DNA of 64,000 bases, taken from contig NZ_JADX01000004.1 of NCBI RefSeq assembly GCF_000518605.1, positions 1-64,000 on the forward strand, written 5' to 3'. A model generated the notes under the pieces. That model was not told where the DNA came from. It did not search any database and worked only from the letters and a program-made list of their open reading frames with translations. Shown here piece after piece: positions 15,692 through 25,090 of the stretch. The translations under genes and the position numbers were made by a program. Position 1 is the stretch's first letter, and the number at the start of each line of letters is the position of its first letter. The stretch comes from Shewanella fidelis ATCC BAA-318. GTDB taxonomy: Bacteria; Pseudomonadota; Gammaproteobacteria; Enterobacterales; Shewanellaceae.

Positions 15692-18007
15692 TTACGCGCT
15701 CAGTGCGTAACCACCTTTTAAGTGTGCAACTTGGGTAAAGCCTAAGCGATGCATAGCCTGAGCAGCTACGAGCGAGCGGCTACCACTGCGACAAACTAAC
15801 ACCCAAGGCTGCTGTTTTTGATCTTGATGTTCTTTAATAAATTGCACCAGACGGGTTAACGGTACGTTGGTACTCTTTGCTTGAGAATGATTAAGAGCAT
15901 ATTCGTGAGGCTCGCGAATATCAATAATTCGGATTGAAGCATCGCTACTTATCGCCTGATTTAAACTGCTAGTATCATATTCTTTAATCTTAGATTTATC
16001 GCAACTGCCAACATAGGCCCCGCACATTATCTCTGTGCCAACTTCATCGACAAGGTGACTATCTAACTGTGCTTTGCGGCTGATGAAATCCGTTTCGGAG
16101 ATCTGTTCATTCATAACGGCATTCAGTAACGGATTCCGTGCCACCTCTGCATCAAGGTGAGTGGTAAATTCGTTATTATAGTCATGGCTAGCGCAAATCA
16201 AGGTATTGCTATTAATTATTGTTTTTAGGTGCTTTAGGCTATGAAACAGCGCGGCGCTAGAGCTTGAATCAAAGTTGGTTCGGCCAAGGCTTCCCATTAA
16301 AATGGTGTCGCCGCAAAAAGCATATTCAGCTTGAGAACTGTTATGTTTTAGCTCGGCATTATTGCGTAGGATTAAACTGATACTGTCGCTGGTATGCCCA
16401 GGGGTTGCGACCTTAATTAGCTGTAAATCGCCAATGTTAATCGCATCAAATTGCTCGCCAGCATGGTTTATGGTTTGAGTCATATAAGGCCAGCCTAACA
16501 GGTCACAATCTTGCTCAGGTAAGTACCTATTAGCTAATACTTCTCGTCCAGAAACATGATCTGCATGACCATGAGTATCGATTATCGCCACCGGAGTCAG
16601 CTGTTGGCATTGCAGTAAAGTATCGAGTCTTTGTTGAAGTTCTGGCAGCGGATCAATGATTAAAGCTTGTTTACTTGCTTTGTCGATATATACCCAAGTG
16701 CAACTCGCACCAAAACGTAGTTGAAGTAGTCCATCAAGTGCGACTTTGTTGTTAAGTTCGTTTGCATCATGTTTATGATTATTGGCGTCAAGCAGCATGC
16801 AGCTTTGGGTTAGTGCTTGCGAAGCCGATTTGATGCGCTCACAAGCAGCATCAATATCTGCTTGGGTTATTGCCGGGCCAAACGACATTCTAATTGCTGA
16901 CTCACTTTGCCATGCCGGTAGACTCATGGCGTCGAGAACGAAGCTGCGAGTGACTTTAGAGCTACAGGCTGAGCCAGAACTAACTCGAATATTGGCAGCA
17001 TCGAAAAGATCCATTATCTCTTTGCTGGTAAAACCTTGAACAGCAAAGTTAAGGGTCGTTGGTACGCTATGAGTAAAGCTGTTGTTAAATACCACACGAG
17101 GAAAGCAAGTCGTTAAAGTTTGCGCAAGCTGATTACGGTATTGGTGTAAGGTTTTACTGTCGCAAAATGCAGAGTTGTGGCTGCGCAGTAGCATATCAAA
17201 AACAACATTGAGTGCTGCCATGCCCGGCAGGTTTTCGGTACCTGAACGTAAGCCACCCTCTTGACCACCGCCTGCAATAAAGGGAGTAAAAGGGGCACTA
17301 TCACGAATATAAACAAAGCCAATGCCTTTTGGCGCGTAGAGCTTATGGCCGCTAAAAGGAGCGTAGTCGATACTGGTTGCTTGCAAGTCTAGCTGGATTT
17401 TACCTAAGGCTTGTACGCAGTCTACCATCCAAAAAACACTTGGATTAACACTGCGGATTGTGTGTTCTAAAAGTTGTAGATCTTGGTAAACGCCGGTTTC
17501 ATTGTTGACCGCCATAGTACAAATCATTAAAGCGCGAGCTGCATTCTGGCTGATGAAGTCATGATCTAAGATCCCGAATTCATCGACTGGGATGGCAATC
17601 ACTTCAGCGTTGATATCCAGTACCGATAGCCAGTGTTTTAGCGACTCTGGTACCGCTTTATGTTCGGTTGCACCATATAACACGCAGGGTTTTTTATGAG
17701 TGTCATTTTGACCGTGGTCAATAAGTGGTTTAGCGGCGATAAGCGCAGACAAAATAGCTGTTTGAATGCCCTCCGTCGCGCCGCTAGTGAAAATAAGTTT
17801 TCCCTGACCAGTACCGAGTAAGCTTTGTGCTCGACGACGAGTTTGTTCCATCAAATCTTTTGCTTGTAAGCCAGTAATATGACTACTACTAGGATTACCA
17901 AAAAGTGTCTGCATTGCTGCCATCGCTGCCGAAGCGGCCTCAGGTAATACTGGCGTTGTTGCATTTGCATCAAGATAGATTTGGCTTAACTCGTTGTGGT
18001 TGCTCAT
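15692..18007 (-). CDS. Fusion: cysteine desulfurase - metallo-beta-lactamase - rhodanese
   Basis: This 771-residue protein joins three sulfur-related domains. Residues 9-400 form a class V aminotransferase of the NifS/IscS type: PLP-binding Lys222 in FSGHKLYAPKG and a catalytic Cys348 in SSGSACSSK, with His116 in ATEHKAVP. Residues about 425-630 form a metallo-beta-lactamase fold of the persulfide dioxygenase/glyoxalase II group: HxHxDH at 479-484 (THGHADHVSG), TPGHTSDS, and CGDTILMGSLGRTNFD. Residues about 675-771 form a rhodanese with catalytic Cys739 in VCRSGSRS. All three active sites look intact. By family knowledge the chain could take sulfur from cysteine, pass it as persulfide and oxidise or transfer it; that pathway is an inference. 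It is a single-gene unit. Confidence 0.9.
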   Translation of the reverse strand: MSNHNELSQIYLDANATTPVLPEAASAAMAAMQTLFGNPSSSHITGLQAKDLMEQTRRRAQSLLGTGQGKLIFTSGATEGIQTAILSALIAAKPLIDHGQNDTHKKPCVLYGATEHKAVPESLKHWLSVLDINAEVIAIPVDEFGILDHDFISQNAARALMICTMAVNNETGVYQDLQLLEHTIRSVNPSVFWMVDCVQALGKIQLDLQATSIDYAPFSGHKLYAPKGIGFVYIRDSAPFTPFIAGGGQEGGLRSGTENLPGMAALNVVFDMLLRSHNSAFCDSKTLHQYRNQLAQTLTTCFPRVVFNNSFTHSVPTTLNFAVQGFTSKEIMDLFDAANIRVSSGSACSSKVTRSFVLDAMSLPAWQSESAIRMSFGPAITQADIDAACERIKSASQALTQSCMLLDANNHKHDANELNNKVALDGLLQLRFGASCTWVYIDKASKQALIIDPLPELQQRLDTLLQCQQLTPVAIIDTHGHADHVSGREVLANRYLPEQDCDLLGWPYMTQTINHAGEQFDAINIGDLQLIKVATPGHTSDSISLILRNNAELKHNSSQAEYAFCGDTILMGSLGRTNFDSSSSAALFHSLKHLKTIINSNTLICASHDYNNEFTTHLDAEVARNPLLNAVMNEQISETDFISRKAQLDSHLVDEVGTEIMCGAYVGSCDKSKIKEYDTSSLNQAISSDASIRIIDIREPHEYALNHSQAKSTNVPLTRLVQFIKEHQDQKQQPWVLVCRSGSRSLVAAQAMHRLGFTQVAHLKGGYALSA

Positions 18008-18452
18008 TTTTATCGGCTCTTTATTGTTATTGTTAGCGGATAGGTCTTATATTTCTTTTTGGTATAACTAATTCTGGGTGGTTATATTAGCAGTTTGGTA
18101 ATAATGATCAAGATCACATTTTCGTTTGGTAAGAGAGCCGCTAAGAGTGTTGATTATTGCTGGATATGAGCTTGAGGGGCGCACAATAAAAAAGCGCCAT
18201 ATGACACTAATCAACATAAGTTAGTCGCTCAGCGAGAGCGCAACAGTTGAAAGACGAGCATTAAGAGTCACTGTGTCAGAACCACTAAAACTCGCCATTC
18301 AGGAGCGTTTTCGGCTGCCAACTTCTGCGTTGACTAGCTTTATAAAGGCACAACCATCATAAAGCTATTCGTTTTCAACTAGTTTGCTAAAAATCGCTCT
18401 GAGCAGATCAAATTCTTATATTATTGCTATAAGGCGCTTTGAGTGGATTTAT
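18008..18452. other. Intergenic stretch holding a dispersed repeat
   Basis: These 445 bases carry no supported gene. The promoter-side region of the desulfurase fusion is at the left, and a copy of a dispersed non-coding repeat lies at 18314-18424. Confidence 0.5.
18314..18424 (+). repeat. Dispersed non-coding repeat, copy 1
   Basis: This copy starts GCTGCCAACTTCTGCGTTGA and ends with CGCTCTGAGCAGATCAA and TTCTTATATTATTG. The same two blocks, in the same order, appear at 41814-41936, and the right-hand block appears inverted at 34487-34523. It lies outside genes in all three places. Confidence 0.65.
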
Positions 18453-18986
18453 TTAATTAAGGTTTTGTTTGGCCTCATCGATTAACTGCTGCCACTGTGG
18501 GTACTTAGCAAAAGTTTGTGGTAAATCGCCCCAAGGTGCCATGACTTGTTGCTGATAAGCTGTTGAATCTGCATGTCCTTGTTTTAGCTGGTAGAGATAA
18601 TAGAAGGCAGAGGCTCGGTAGTTAGCCGCGCAGTGCACTAAAATCTGTTTACCTTGGTTAGCGTCCATAATAGCAAAAAACTGCTGCAGGTTTGCCTGTG
18701 TTGGTTGTTGCCAATCCACATCTATTTGTGCGTACTCCATGCCTGCTTGTTTCACGAGCTCAGCTTCATCTGCATAACCTGAAGAGTTATCTTTGGGAAT
18801 AAGGTTAATCACTAAATCAACACCCGAGTCTTTAAGCGTTTTGAATTGAGACTTTGTTGGTAAGCCAGCAGTTATTACCTTATCACTACTAAATTGCACC
18901 GCTTTGACTTGTTGTAAATCATCAGGGCTGATAGCTGCCAAAGCCACTGGGCTAAGCAGGCTAGTTAATAATAGAATCAAGCGCAT
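18453..18986 (-). CDS. Periplasmic tyrosine-phosphatase-like protein
   Basis: A 177-residue protein with a cleavable signal peptide (LILLLTSLLSPVALAA). The fold belongs to the dual-specificity phosphatase / DUF442-like group: KSQFKTLKDSGVDLVINLIP, an Asp-containing loop (QIDVDWQQPTQANLQQFF), and a P-loop ILVHCAANYRASAFYYLY. The P-loop has Cys and Arg separated by four residues rather than the five of canonical CX5R tyrosine phosphatases, as in some beta-lactamase-hydrolase-like proteins. Whether it has phosphatase activity is uncertain, and the periplasmic location makes an ordinary signalling role unlikely. It stands alone. Confidence 0.75.
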   Translation of the reverse strand: MRLILLLTSLLSPVALAAISPDDLQQVKAVQFSSDKVITAGLPTKSQFKTLKDSGVDLVINLIPKDNSSGYADEAELVKQAGMEYAQIDVDWQQPTQANLQQFFAIMDANQGKQILVHCAANYRASAFYYLYQLKQGHADSTAYQQQVMAPWGDLPQTFAKYPQWQQLIDEAKQNLN

Positions 18987-19148
18987 TTGAGGTCCTGTTA
19001 TGTGCTTATTATCAGTAGTTATAAGAGCTTTTTTTGAGGATAAAGTTCAAGGTAGGTGTTTAAAATTGCAGTGCAAAGCGAGCAGCTTTAGCCTGAGCTA
19101 AGCTAGGTGATTAGCTTAGCCCTTAATTGTGAGGTTATTAGTTGAAAA

Positions 19149-19610
19149 CTAGACTTTTACCTTAATAACCACTTTACGTACTTGAGTGGCGTTGTCACCT
19201 GCGCCTGGCATATGGATATCCCCAGGGAAGAAGAGCGCAAACATGCCTGCTTTTAGTGGAATAAATGCTGCATTTTCTTTATTAGATTCATAATCATAAT
19301 TGGCATAATCATGGTCTGCAAAATAAGCTTTAGATGGCGTTTGTCCAGCTAATGGTAAGTAACCAAACTCTTCTTCACCGCTAACAACATATTGCACGTC
19401 AATATATTGCTCATGGGCTTCAAAAGGCTGCTGTTCTTTAGGCTTAGTTTGGTAATCGTTAACGATAACAAATAGGTTGTTACCATCGAGCTCATACTTA
19501 CCTACATCTAATTGGCTAAAGTCTGTCGTGGCTAAATGCTCGAGCGCGCGAGCAATACGCGGATTAATTGCGCTATAGATATCGCGGTTAGCTAAAGTAT
19601 CAACAATCAT
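19149..19610 (-). CDS. YhcH/YjgK/YiaL family protein
   Basis: A 153-residue cupin-like protein of the YhcH/YjgK/YiaL (DUF386) family. Members are often linked to sialic acid or other sugar catabolism and may act as sugar anomerases or isomerases; the reaction is not settled for most. Signatures are the N-terminal MIVDTLAN, the central block PFEAHEQYIDVQYVVSGEE, and the C-terminal FALFFPGDIHMPG, whose His and Glu residues bind metal in the family. No sugar-catabolic genes are next to it here, so its substrate is unknown. Confidence 0.85.
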   Translation of the reverse strand: MIVDTLANRDIYSAINPRIARALEHLATTDFSQLDVGKYELDGNNLFVIVNDYQTKPKEQQPFEAHEQYIDVQYVVSGEEEFGYLPLAGQTPSKAYFADHDYANYDYESNKENAAFIPLKAGMFALFFPGDIHMPGAGDNATQVRKVVIKVKV

Positions 19611-19706
19611 GATTTTCTTACCCTTGGCCGAACTAGACCGAAAATTGGTTTAACAGTGGCAGCGAAAGTGTGCCGTGCAGATGAGGAAGTGTAGCGCTAA
19701 CTCGCC

Positions 19707-20150
19707 TTAGAGGATACAAGAGTTAACTTCAAATGTTATGCCTTTTGCCTCGAAAGCCTGTTTAAGTTTTTTGGCCAACCTCGATTTAACCCTTAAAGGA
19801 AAGTTGATCTTACCTTTGGCTGAATGAATAAAGAGGTGATCACCAATGAGACGCACAGAATCAATATCTTGGTAATGTAGGCTTAAGCTGGTTGGCAAAC
19901 TGAAATCTGAGTTCTGCTGCATTTTGATAAAACTGACTTTTGAACCGCCAAAAATAACTCTTTGTTGCCAGCATAAGCGCACAATGATAATGCTTACTGA
20001 ACAGGGGAGCACTAATGAAGCGTAACCCCAAAAGTTATCTAAGTTGGATGACAGCGAGCAGATTAAGCCAATGTTAAAAAAAATTACCCAGTAGCCCAGT
20101 TTGGGAAAGGTGTTAATTACGGTTGGAGTCGAAATAACAGTATTATCCAT
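19707..20150 (-). CDS. Hypothetical membrane protein with two TM segments
   Basis: A 147-residue protein with two hydrophobic segments, at about residues 18-36 (LGYWVIFFNIGLICSLSS) and 42-60 (GYASLVLPCSVSIIIVRLC). A soluble domain of about 80 residues follows, rich in beta strands (LSLHYQDIDSVRLIGDHLFI), reminiscent of bacterial PH-like domains. No firm family match. It lies upstream of and in the same direction as the YhcH-family gene, about 100 bases apart, and is divergent from the patatin gene. Confidence 0.6.
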   Translation of the reverse strand: MDNTVISTPTVINTFPKLGYWVIFFNIGLICSLSSNLDNFWGYASLVLPCSVSIIIVRLCWQQRVIFGGSKVSFIKMQQNSDFSLPTSLSLHYQDIDSVRLIGDHLFIHSAKGKINFPLRVKSRLAKKLKQAFEAKGITFEVNSCIL

Positions 20151-20241
20151 AATACTTTCTTAAGTTGTGTCCATTTAGCTTAAAGAATAACCTTATACAA
20201 AGGTCGATTTAAAGTAACAAGAATAAAAAATAAGGATATAT

Positions 20242-21297
20242 GTGTCTTCATTACGGTTTATTGCTGGCCCTAAAGCCTATAAAACGCTGAGCGAAAATGA
20301 GTTTAAACCTGAGCTGTTCACTCAATTGCTTGCTGCATCTGGTGGGCCTAAATGGATTGGAATAGCAGGCTTAGATCGCTATTTATTTAGTGAGTTTTTT
20401 AAAGATTTAAACCATCCATTACACACTTTAGGAGCATCATCTGGAGCATGGCGTCTTGCTTGTTTAGCCCAGCAAAATCCTGCTAGCGCTTACGATAGAT
20501 TGGAGCAGTTATATATTGGTCAGCGCTATGATACTAAGCCGACCGCCAGTCAGATCTCGGCGAATGTTGCAGGTATTATCAGTGGCATTTTAGGAAGCAA
20601 TGGCGCAGCAGAGATTGTTGATAATCAGCATATCAATAGTCATTTCATTACCTGTCAGGCAAGGCATATTAATGGTGCTGGTGGACGCTTACCATTAGCT
20701 ACAGGGTTAGCGACAGCTGCAATGACCAATTTAATCAGCCGTAAGAGCATAGCTTGGCACTTTAGACGCTGTGTGTTTGCAGCTAATCAACAAGAGTCTG
20801 CTTTTGCTGGGCTTAATGATTTACCTAGCCGCTATTACGACTTGTCACACGCTAATATCCATCAAGTACTGTTAGCGACAGGCTCCATCCCTTTGGTGCT
20901 TGCGCCAGTAACCCAAATTGACGGCGCTCCGCAAGGACATTATTACGATGGCGGGATTACTGATTACCACTTTGATCTACCGTTAACACAGAGTAAAGGC
21001 CTGACCTTATATCCCCATTTTTACCCACATATGGCGCCAGGCTGGTTTGATAAATCACTGTCGCGGCGTTTTGCTAAGCAAAATTATGACAACGCTTTGA
21101 TTTTGGCGCCATCAGATGCCTACCTACAAGGTTTACCTTACGGCAAACTGCCAGATAGAGATGACTTTAAACAGTTAGATAGCGACACTCGAATTAAATA
21201 TTGGCGTCAATCCGCCAGTATGAGTCAGGTATTAGCTGATGACTTAGCGAGTGTTATTAATCGCAACACCTTGCTAGAACGCTTAGAGAGATTGTGA
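20242..21297 (+). CDS. Patatin-like phospholipase
   Basis: A 351-residue patatin-family lipid acyl hydrolase. The oxyanion region is in ASGGPKWIGIAGLDRY, the nucleophile Ser is in the GASSGAWR elbow (GxSxG), and the catalytic Asp is in YYDGGITDYHFDLPL (DGG). The start is GTG at 20242 with AAGGA six bases ahead of it. No signal peptide is seen, so it is probably cytoplasmic or peripheral on the membrane. The substrate is not predictable. Some bacterial patatins are toxins or defence effectors, but the context (housekeeping genes, no partner) gives no support for that here. Confidence 0.85.
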   Translation: MSSLRFIAGPKAYKTLSENEFKPELFTQLLAASGGPKWIGIAGLDRYLFSEFFKDLNHPLHTLGASSGAWRLACLAQQNPASAYDRLEQLYIGQRYDTKPTASQISANVAGIISGILGSNGAAEIVDNQHINSHFITCQARHINGAGGRLPLATGLATAAMTNLISRKSIAWHFRRCVFAANQQESAFAGLNDLPSRYYDLSHANIHQVLLATGSIPLVLAPVTQIDGAPQGHYYDGGITDYHFDLPLTQSKGLTLYPHFYPHMAPGWFDKSLSRRFAKQNYDNALILAPSDAYLQGLPYGKLPDRDDFKQLDSDTRIKYWRQSASMSQVLADDLASVINRNTLLERLERL

Positions 21298-21459
21298 TTT
21301 AGCGAGCTCTTTGTGTAATAAACCGCTGCATTTGTCTGTCTTAATTAATAGTGAGTTAATTTCGTGTCACTGGATGAAATTTGTTCAGCTGCTACACTTT
21401 AGCTTTATTGGACAGCGCCGAAATGATGCTACCTACCTGATTAAAGGGGGGAGGTTATT

Positions 21460-22053
21460 ATGCAAACACAAGAAATGGCATTGCTAACCCATGACACCTT
21501 GTTGTTACCTGAAGGGCGAGTTGAGATCCGTGTGATTGATCCTCGATACTTGAGCATGATCGCTGAAATTCTTAAGGGGCACTATCCATTGGTATTTGGC
21601 ATGAAAAAGGCTAACGCTGAATTGCCCTGTTATGACATGGCGACTCAATGTGAAATTATTGATTTTAATCAACTTGATGATGAGTCTTTAGGTATAGTGC
21701 TCGAGGGGAAGCAGAAAGTAAGAGTCTTATCCGCAGCTCAGCGTCGTGATGGTATCTGGATTAGTCGAGTATTACGCAGTAATAATTGGCAGCAAGAGCC
21801 TATTTACGGCGAGTTTGAGTTGATCAGTGCAGCGTTAGAACAGTTTTATGAAGTTAATCCAGATCTCTTTGGTCTCTATGATAATGATATCCACCTTGAA
21901 GATGCGACGTGGGTTAGTCAGCGTTGGTTAGAGGTCTTGCCGCTATACAACCAAGATAAGCAGCGTTTGCTTAATCAGCCGAATTGTCATCAAACAATGA
22001 ACTTTGTATTAGAGTTGATTAAGTCTCATGCTCGGGATAATCAACACTCTTAA
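21460..22053 (+). CDS. LON substrate-binding-domain protein
   Basis: A 197-residue protein consisting of the N-terminal substrate-binding (PUA-like) domain of Lon peptidase without ATPase or protease domains. It begins ALLTHDTLLLPEGRVEIRVI, which matches the first strands of Lon (LPLRDVVVFP...), continues with FGMKKANAELPCYDMATQCE, and ends in a helical bundle. Such stand-alone proteins are common in Gammaproteobacteria; their role is unknown. GGGGGAGG lies seven bases before the ATG. Confidence 0.82.
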   Translation: MQTQEMALLTHDTLLLPEGRVEIRVIDPRYLSMIAEILKGHYPLVFGMKKANAELPCYDMATQCEIIDFNQLDDESLGIVLEGKQKVRVLSAAQRRDGIWISRVLRSNNWQQEPIYGEFELISAALEQFYEVNPDLFGLYDNDIHLEDATWVSQRWLEVLPLYNQDKQRLLNQPNCHQTMNFVLELIKSHARDNQHS

Positions 22054-22143
22054 TGACATTGAGGTGAATATAGTTGCGAGTCCGCAGAGTTTTTTTGCTA
22101 CAGTAACGCCTCTTTCATTAAGTCCAACTATGTTCTAAGTCTT

Positions 22144-23094
22144 ATGAGCTCTACAATTCGTGCTGCGCAAGCATCTTATGTGGTACTACCTGCAACAGTA
22201 TCCGACAAACCCACAGTGCTTAGCTTTTTGATTAGCAAGTTTCCTGCGATTTCTGCTGAAGTGTGGCAACAACGGATCCTTGATGGCAAAGTGCATTGGC
22301 AAGATGGTAGCTTGATTACTCTGGATAGCGCATTTAAACCAACTGCACGGGTCTACTATTATCGTGAAGTTGCGCAAGAGTCTATGATTCCCTTTGCTGA
22401 GCAAGTACTACTGCAAACAGACAACTTTATGTTGGTGTTTAAACCTCACTTTTTACCTGTAAGTCCAAGTGGAAACTTTATTAATGAGTGCCTGATTAAT
22501 CGTTTACGTATCAAAACAGGCAATCAGCAGATTGTGGCTGCTCATCGTCTAGATAGAGGCACTGCTGGGATTATGTTGATGAGTGTTAATGCAGCGACTC
22601 GCCACGATTATCATCAGTTGTTTAAAGTTGGCGAGATCCACAAGACTTATCAAGCCATTGCACCGTTAAATAATGAGATAAAAACGCTAATCGCAAACGA
22701 CAAATTAGCTTTACCTATGGCGTGGACGATTAAAAACCGACTGGTGAAAAGTACGCCGAGCTTCCTTATGCGTATTAGCGACGGCGAAGCGAATAGTCAT
22801 TCAGAGATCCGCTTAATAGAGGTATGTCATGGCTATGGCTTATTTGAACTTGAACCTATCACAGGTCGTACTCATCAGCTAAGAATGCACATGATGAGCC
22901 TTGGTATGGCTATCGCTAATGACAATTTCTATCCAGAGCTACAAGCAAAGGCTGCAGATAATTTTCAGCAACCTTTGAAGCTTATGGCTAAGCGGTTGCG
23001 GTTTATTGATCCGCTTAGTAAGGTGGCGGTTGATGAATGTTGCGATGGTTTTGTATTGGCAGAAGAAGTTGCCAAATTACCTCAGCAGATATAA
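22144..23094 (+). CDS. RluA-family pseudouridine synthase
   Basis: A 316-residue enzyme that isomerises uridine to pseudouridine in rRNA or tRNA. The catalytic Asp is in AAHRLDRGTAGIML (HRLDRxT), followed by the conserved KTYQAIAPL and the late motif ITGRTHQLRMHMMSLG. The N-terminal 60 residues (VLSFLISKFPAISAEVWQQR) resemble a short S4-like RNA-binding segment. It could act on 23S rRNA or tRNA; the exact position cannot be assigned. It lies about 90 bases after the LON-domain gene in the same direction and converges with the PhoD-like gene four bases downstream. Confidence 0.88.
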   Translation: MSSTIRAAQASYVVLPATVSDKPTVLSFLISKFPAISAEVWQQRILDGKVHWQDGSLITLDSAFKPTARVYYYREVAQESMIPFAEQVLLQTDNFMLVFKPHFLPVSPSGNFINECLINRLRIKTGNQQIVAAHRLDRGTAGIMLMSVNAATRHDYHQLFKVGEIHKTYQAIAPLNNEIKTLIANDKLALPMAWTIKNRLVKSTPSFLMRISDGEANSHSEIRLIEVCHGYGLFELEPITGRTHQLRMHMMSLGMAIANDNFYPELQAKAADNFQQPLKLMAKRLRFIDPLSKVAVDECCDGFVLAEEVAKLPQQI

Positions 23095-23098
23095 AGCG

Positions 23099-24982
23099 CT
23101 AGTGTCTAGGCGGTAAAAACTCAGTTTCACTCATGTCGCTATGTAGCACGCTGATCTTGGTTGGCGCGCCGCTTGAGGCAATCTCGACAATACCAATACC
23201 ACTCTTATTTACCAGTCGTTTGCTGCGTTCTGCATTTGGGCGTCTGCCTCTAATAGACATGCGCTTACGCTTTGTAAAAAAGTTTAATGGAGAAAAGTGG
23301 CCGTATAGCCAACCATTAAACTTATCAAACACAGGTAGTAATTTTTCTGGAAATTGGTTTTTAAGACCACTACTGGTGATTTGATAGATCTGTGGACCAG
23401 CCTGACGAAAACGAATACGAATATCGTAACTAAACGAATAGTGAACGTCGCCTGATAGAATGATGAATTGTTCAGGTGTTTTCCTGTGTTGGAAAATGCT
23501 CAACAGTGTGTTTGCTGTGCCCGGATGTGCCATCCAGTTTTCCGCATCGACTAACAATGAACCACCAAAAAATGTGGCGATACGCTGAATCGTTTCAATT
23601 AGCTTTACACCGTACATAGGCGCGGGTGACACGATAACCACATTAGGTTGATTGACCAGTTCTGCTTGAAACTCCATTAGCGCTTCCCAGTCCATTAGTC
23701 CTGATGGTTTGCCTAAGTTTGATTCGCTGCGCCAGCGGCGAGTACGGGTGTCGAGTACCAGTAATTTTGGGGTGGTTTGCAAGCTGTAATGCCAGTGCTC
23801 AAAGGCCAATAGCTTATCAATTAGGCTATCTTGTGCTTCAGGGGTTGGGGCAGCAAAAAAGGCATCGAGATCAGGAGTGATTTCGCTATCAAAGCGTTTT
23901 GGTGCATTACCTAAACCTTGAAAAAGCGTATAGGCGATAAGGGCATTACCTATGATGCGTTTAGAAAAAGCATGTCCGTAAGCAGCAAGCTCCCATCTTG
24001 CTGTGAGGTTCCAGTCATCGGTAACGTCATGATCATCAAAAATCATATAAGTCGGAATATGCGCCATTAGACGACGCACTTGTTTTAAGCCAGCTTTAAA
24101 CGCCAATAAATGATCCCATTCACGCTGCCAGCGTTGATTGTTGGCTTGGCTAAGACCTGCAACTTGCTTGGGGATTTCAATCAGCTCCCACAACTCAGGT
24201 GACCAGTACAATAGGTAAAGTGCGATTAACTCGTTAAGGCTAACGAGGTGGTTTTCGGCCAGAGATGAAGTGAAAATCGGGTGATTGACATACCAACGAG
24301 CAATAGCCGTTTTAGCTTTGTATTGCGTTTTTGGCAATAGATCTAAGTGCCGTTTATACATAGCTGCAGGTTGATAGCTTATTTGGCTCGAGTCTTGTAA
24401 CGGTGCGTCAACAAATTGTTCTTGCTCTAGCCCTAATAGAGAGATTACTTGACCTATAGCATAAAGCATTGGGCCGGCGATATCGTCTACGTAGACTTGA
24501 TCACCACTCATCATTAGTAGCGCTGGCCGCTGGGTGATATCTGTGCATTGTGCGAGTTGGGTGTCGGCGGCAACAAGTGCGTCACCACTATGGTGGTGGG
24601 CGTTACGGCAAGAGCCATGCAGTAGCTTGTTGATATGGGGCTTAATAATAAACTCACCAGATTGGCGCTGTGGATAGCTCAGTGCGTCAATATCGTCGAA
24701 AAGCGCTTGGTTACCACTATAAACTTGATATTGCAGTAGCGTATCTTTTGGTAATAGCTCTTGTTGAGAAATTCGGATCAGGTATTGAAATGCATGTTTT
24801 CCTAGGGCTATGCAGTGAAGTTCATCACTGCCTAACTCACGATCAAACTCAGTTCCTATCAAGCGTAAACGCAAGTTTTGCAGTGGCTTTTTACTCACAA
24901 ACCACAAGGTAAAATGTTGCTCGTCGCAATGACGTAAGGCAGGCCCTGCAATGATCAAAGGAATCGAGTTATCCGCAGCCAT
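23099..24982 (-). CDS. PhoD-like alkaline phosphatase
   Basis: A 627-residue metallophosphatase of the PhoD-like family. Metal-binding motifs are LHGSCRNAHHHSGD, MMSGDQVYVDDIAGPM, IFDDHDVTDDWN and ILSGDVHYSFSYD, in the family order. There is no clear signal peptide or Tat motif at the N-terminus (ADNSIPLIIAGPALRHCDEQ), so it may be cytoplasmic, unlike classical PhoD. The substrate is uncertain: a phosphodiester or phosphomonoester. It is alone in its transcription unit. Confidence 0.85.
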   Translation of the reverse strand: MAADNSIPLIIAGPALRHCDEQHFTLWFVSKKPLQNLRLRLIGTEFDRELGSDELHCIALGKHAFQYLIRISQQELLPKDTLLQYQVYSGNQALFDDIDALSYPQRQSGEFIIKPHINKLLHGSCRNAHHHSGDALVAADTQLAQCTDITQRPALLMMSGDQVYVDDIAGPMLYAIGQVISLLGLEQEQFVDAPLQDSSQISYQPAAMYKRHLDLLPKTQYKAKTAIARWYVNHPIFTSSLAENHLVSLNELIALYLLYWSPELWELIEIPKQVAGLSQANNQRWQREWDHLLAFKAGLKQVRRLMAHIPTYMIFDDHDVTDDWNLTARWELAAYGHAFSKRIIGNALIAYTLFQGLGNAPKRFDSEITPDLDAFFAAPTPEAQDSLIDKLLAFEHWHYSLQTTPKLLVLDTRTRRWRSESNLGKPSGLMDWEALMEFQAELVNQPNVVIVSPAPMYGVKLIETIQRIATFFGGSLLVDAENWMAHPGTANTLLSIFQHRKTPEQFIILSGDVHYSFSYDIRIRFRQAGPQIYQITSSGLKNQFPEKLLPVFDKFNGWLYGHFSPLNFFTKRKRMSIRGRRPNAERSKRLVNKSGIGIVEIASSGAPTKISVLHSDMSETEFLPPRH

Positions 24983-25090
24983 AGAAGAATCTTTGGTTAT
25001 TAAGTTATCTATATCAAGAGTAAACCAGTGCTTAGAAGATGAAAACCCCTTAAGCTAGTGAGTGACTATTGGTGTTTACAGGACGGACTT

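Noticed and set aside
20242-21297. Patatin as a CBASS-type defence effector
   Set aside because: No nucleotidyltransferase or other defence partner lies beside it; neighbours are housekeeping genes.
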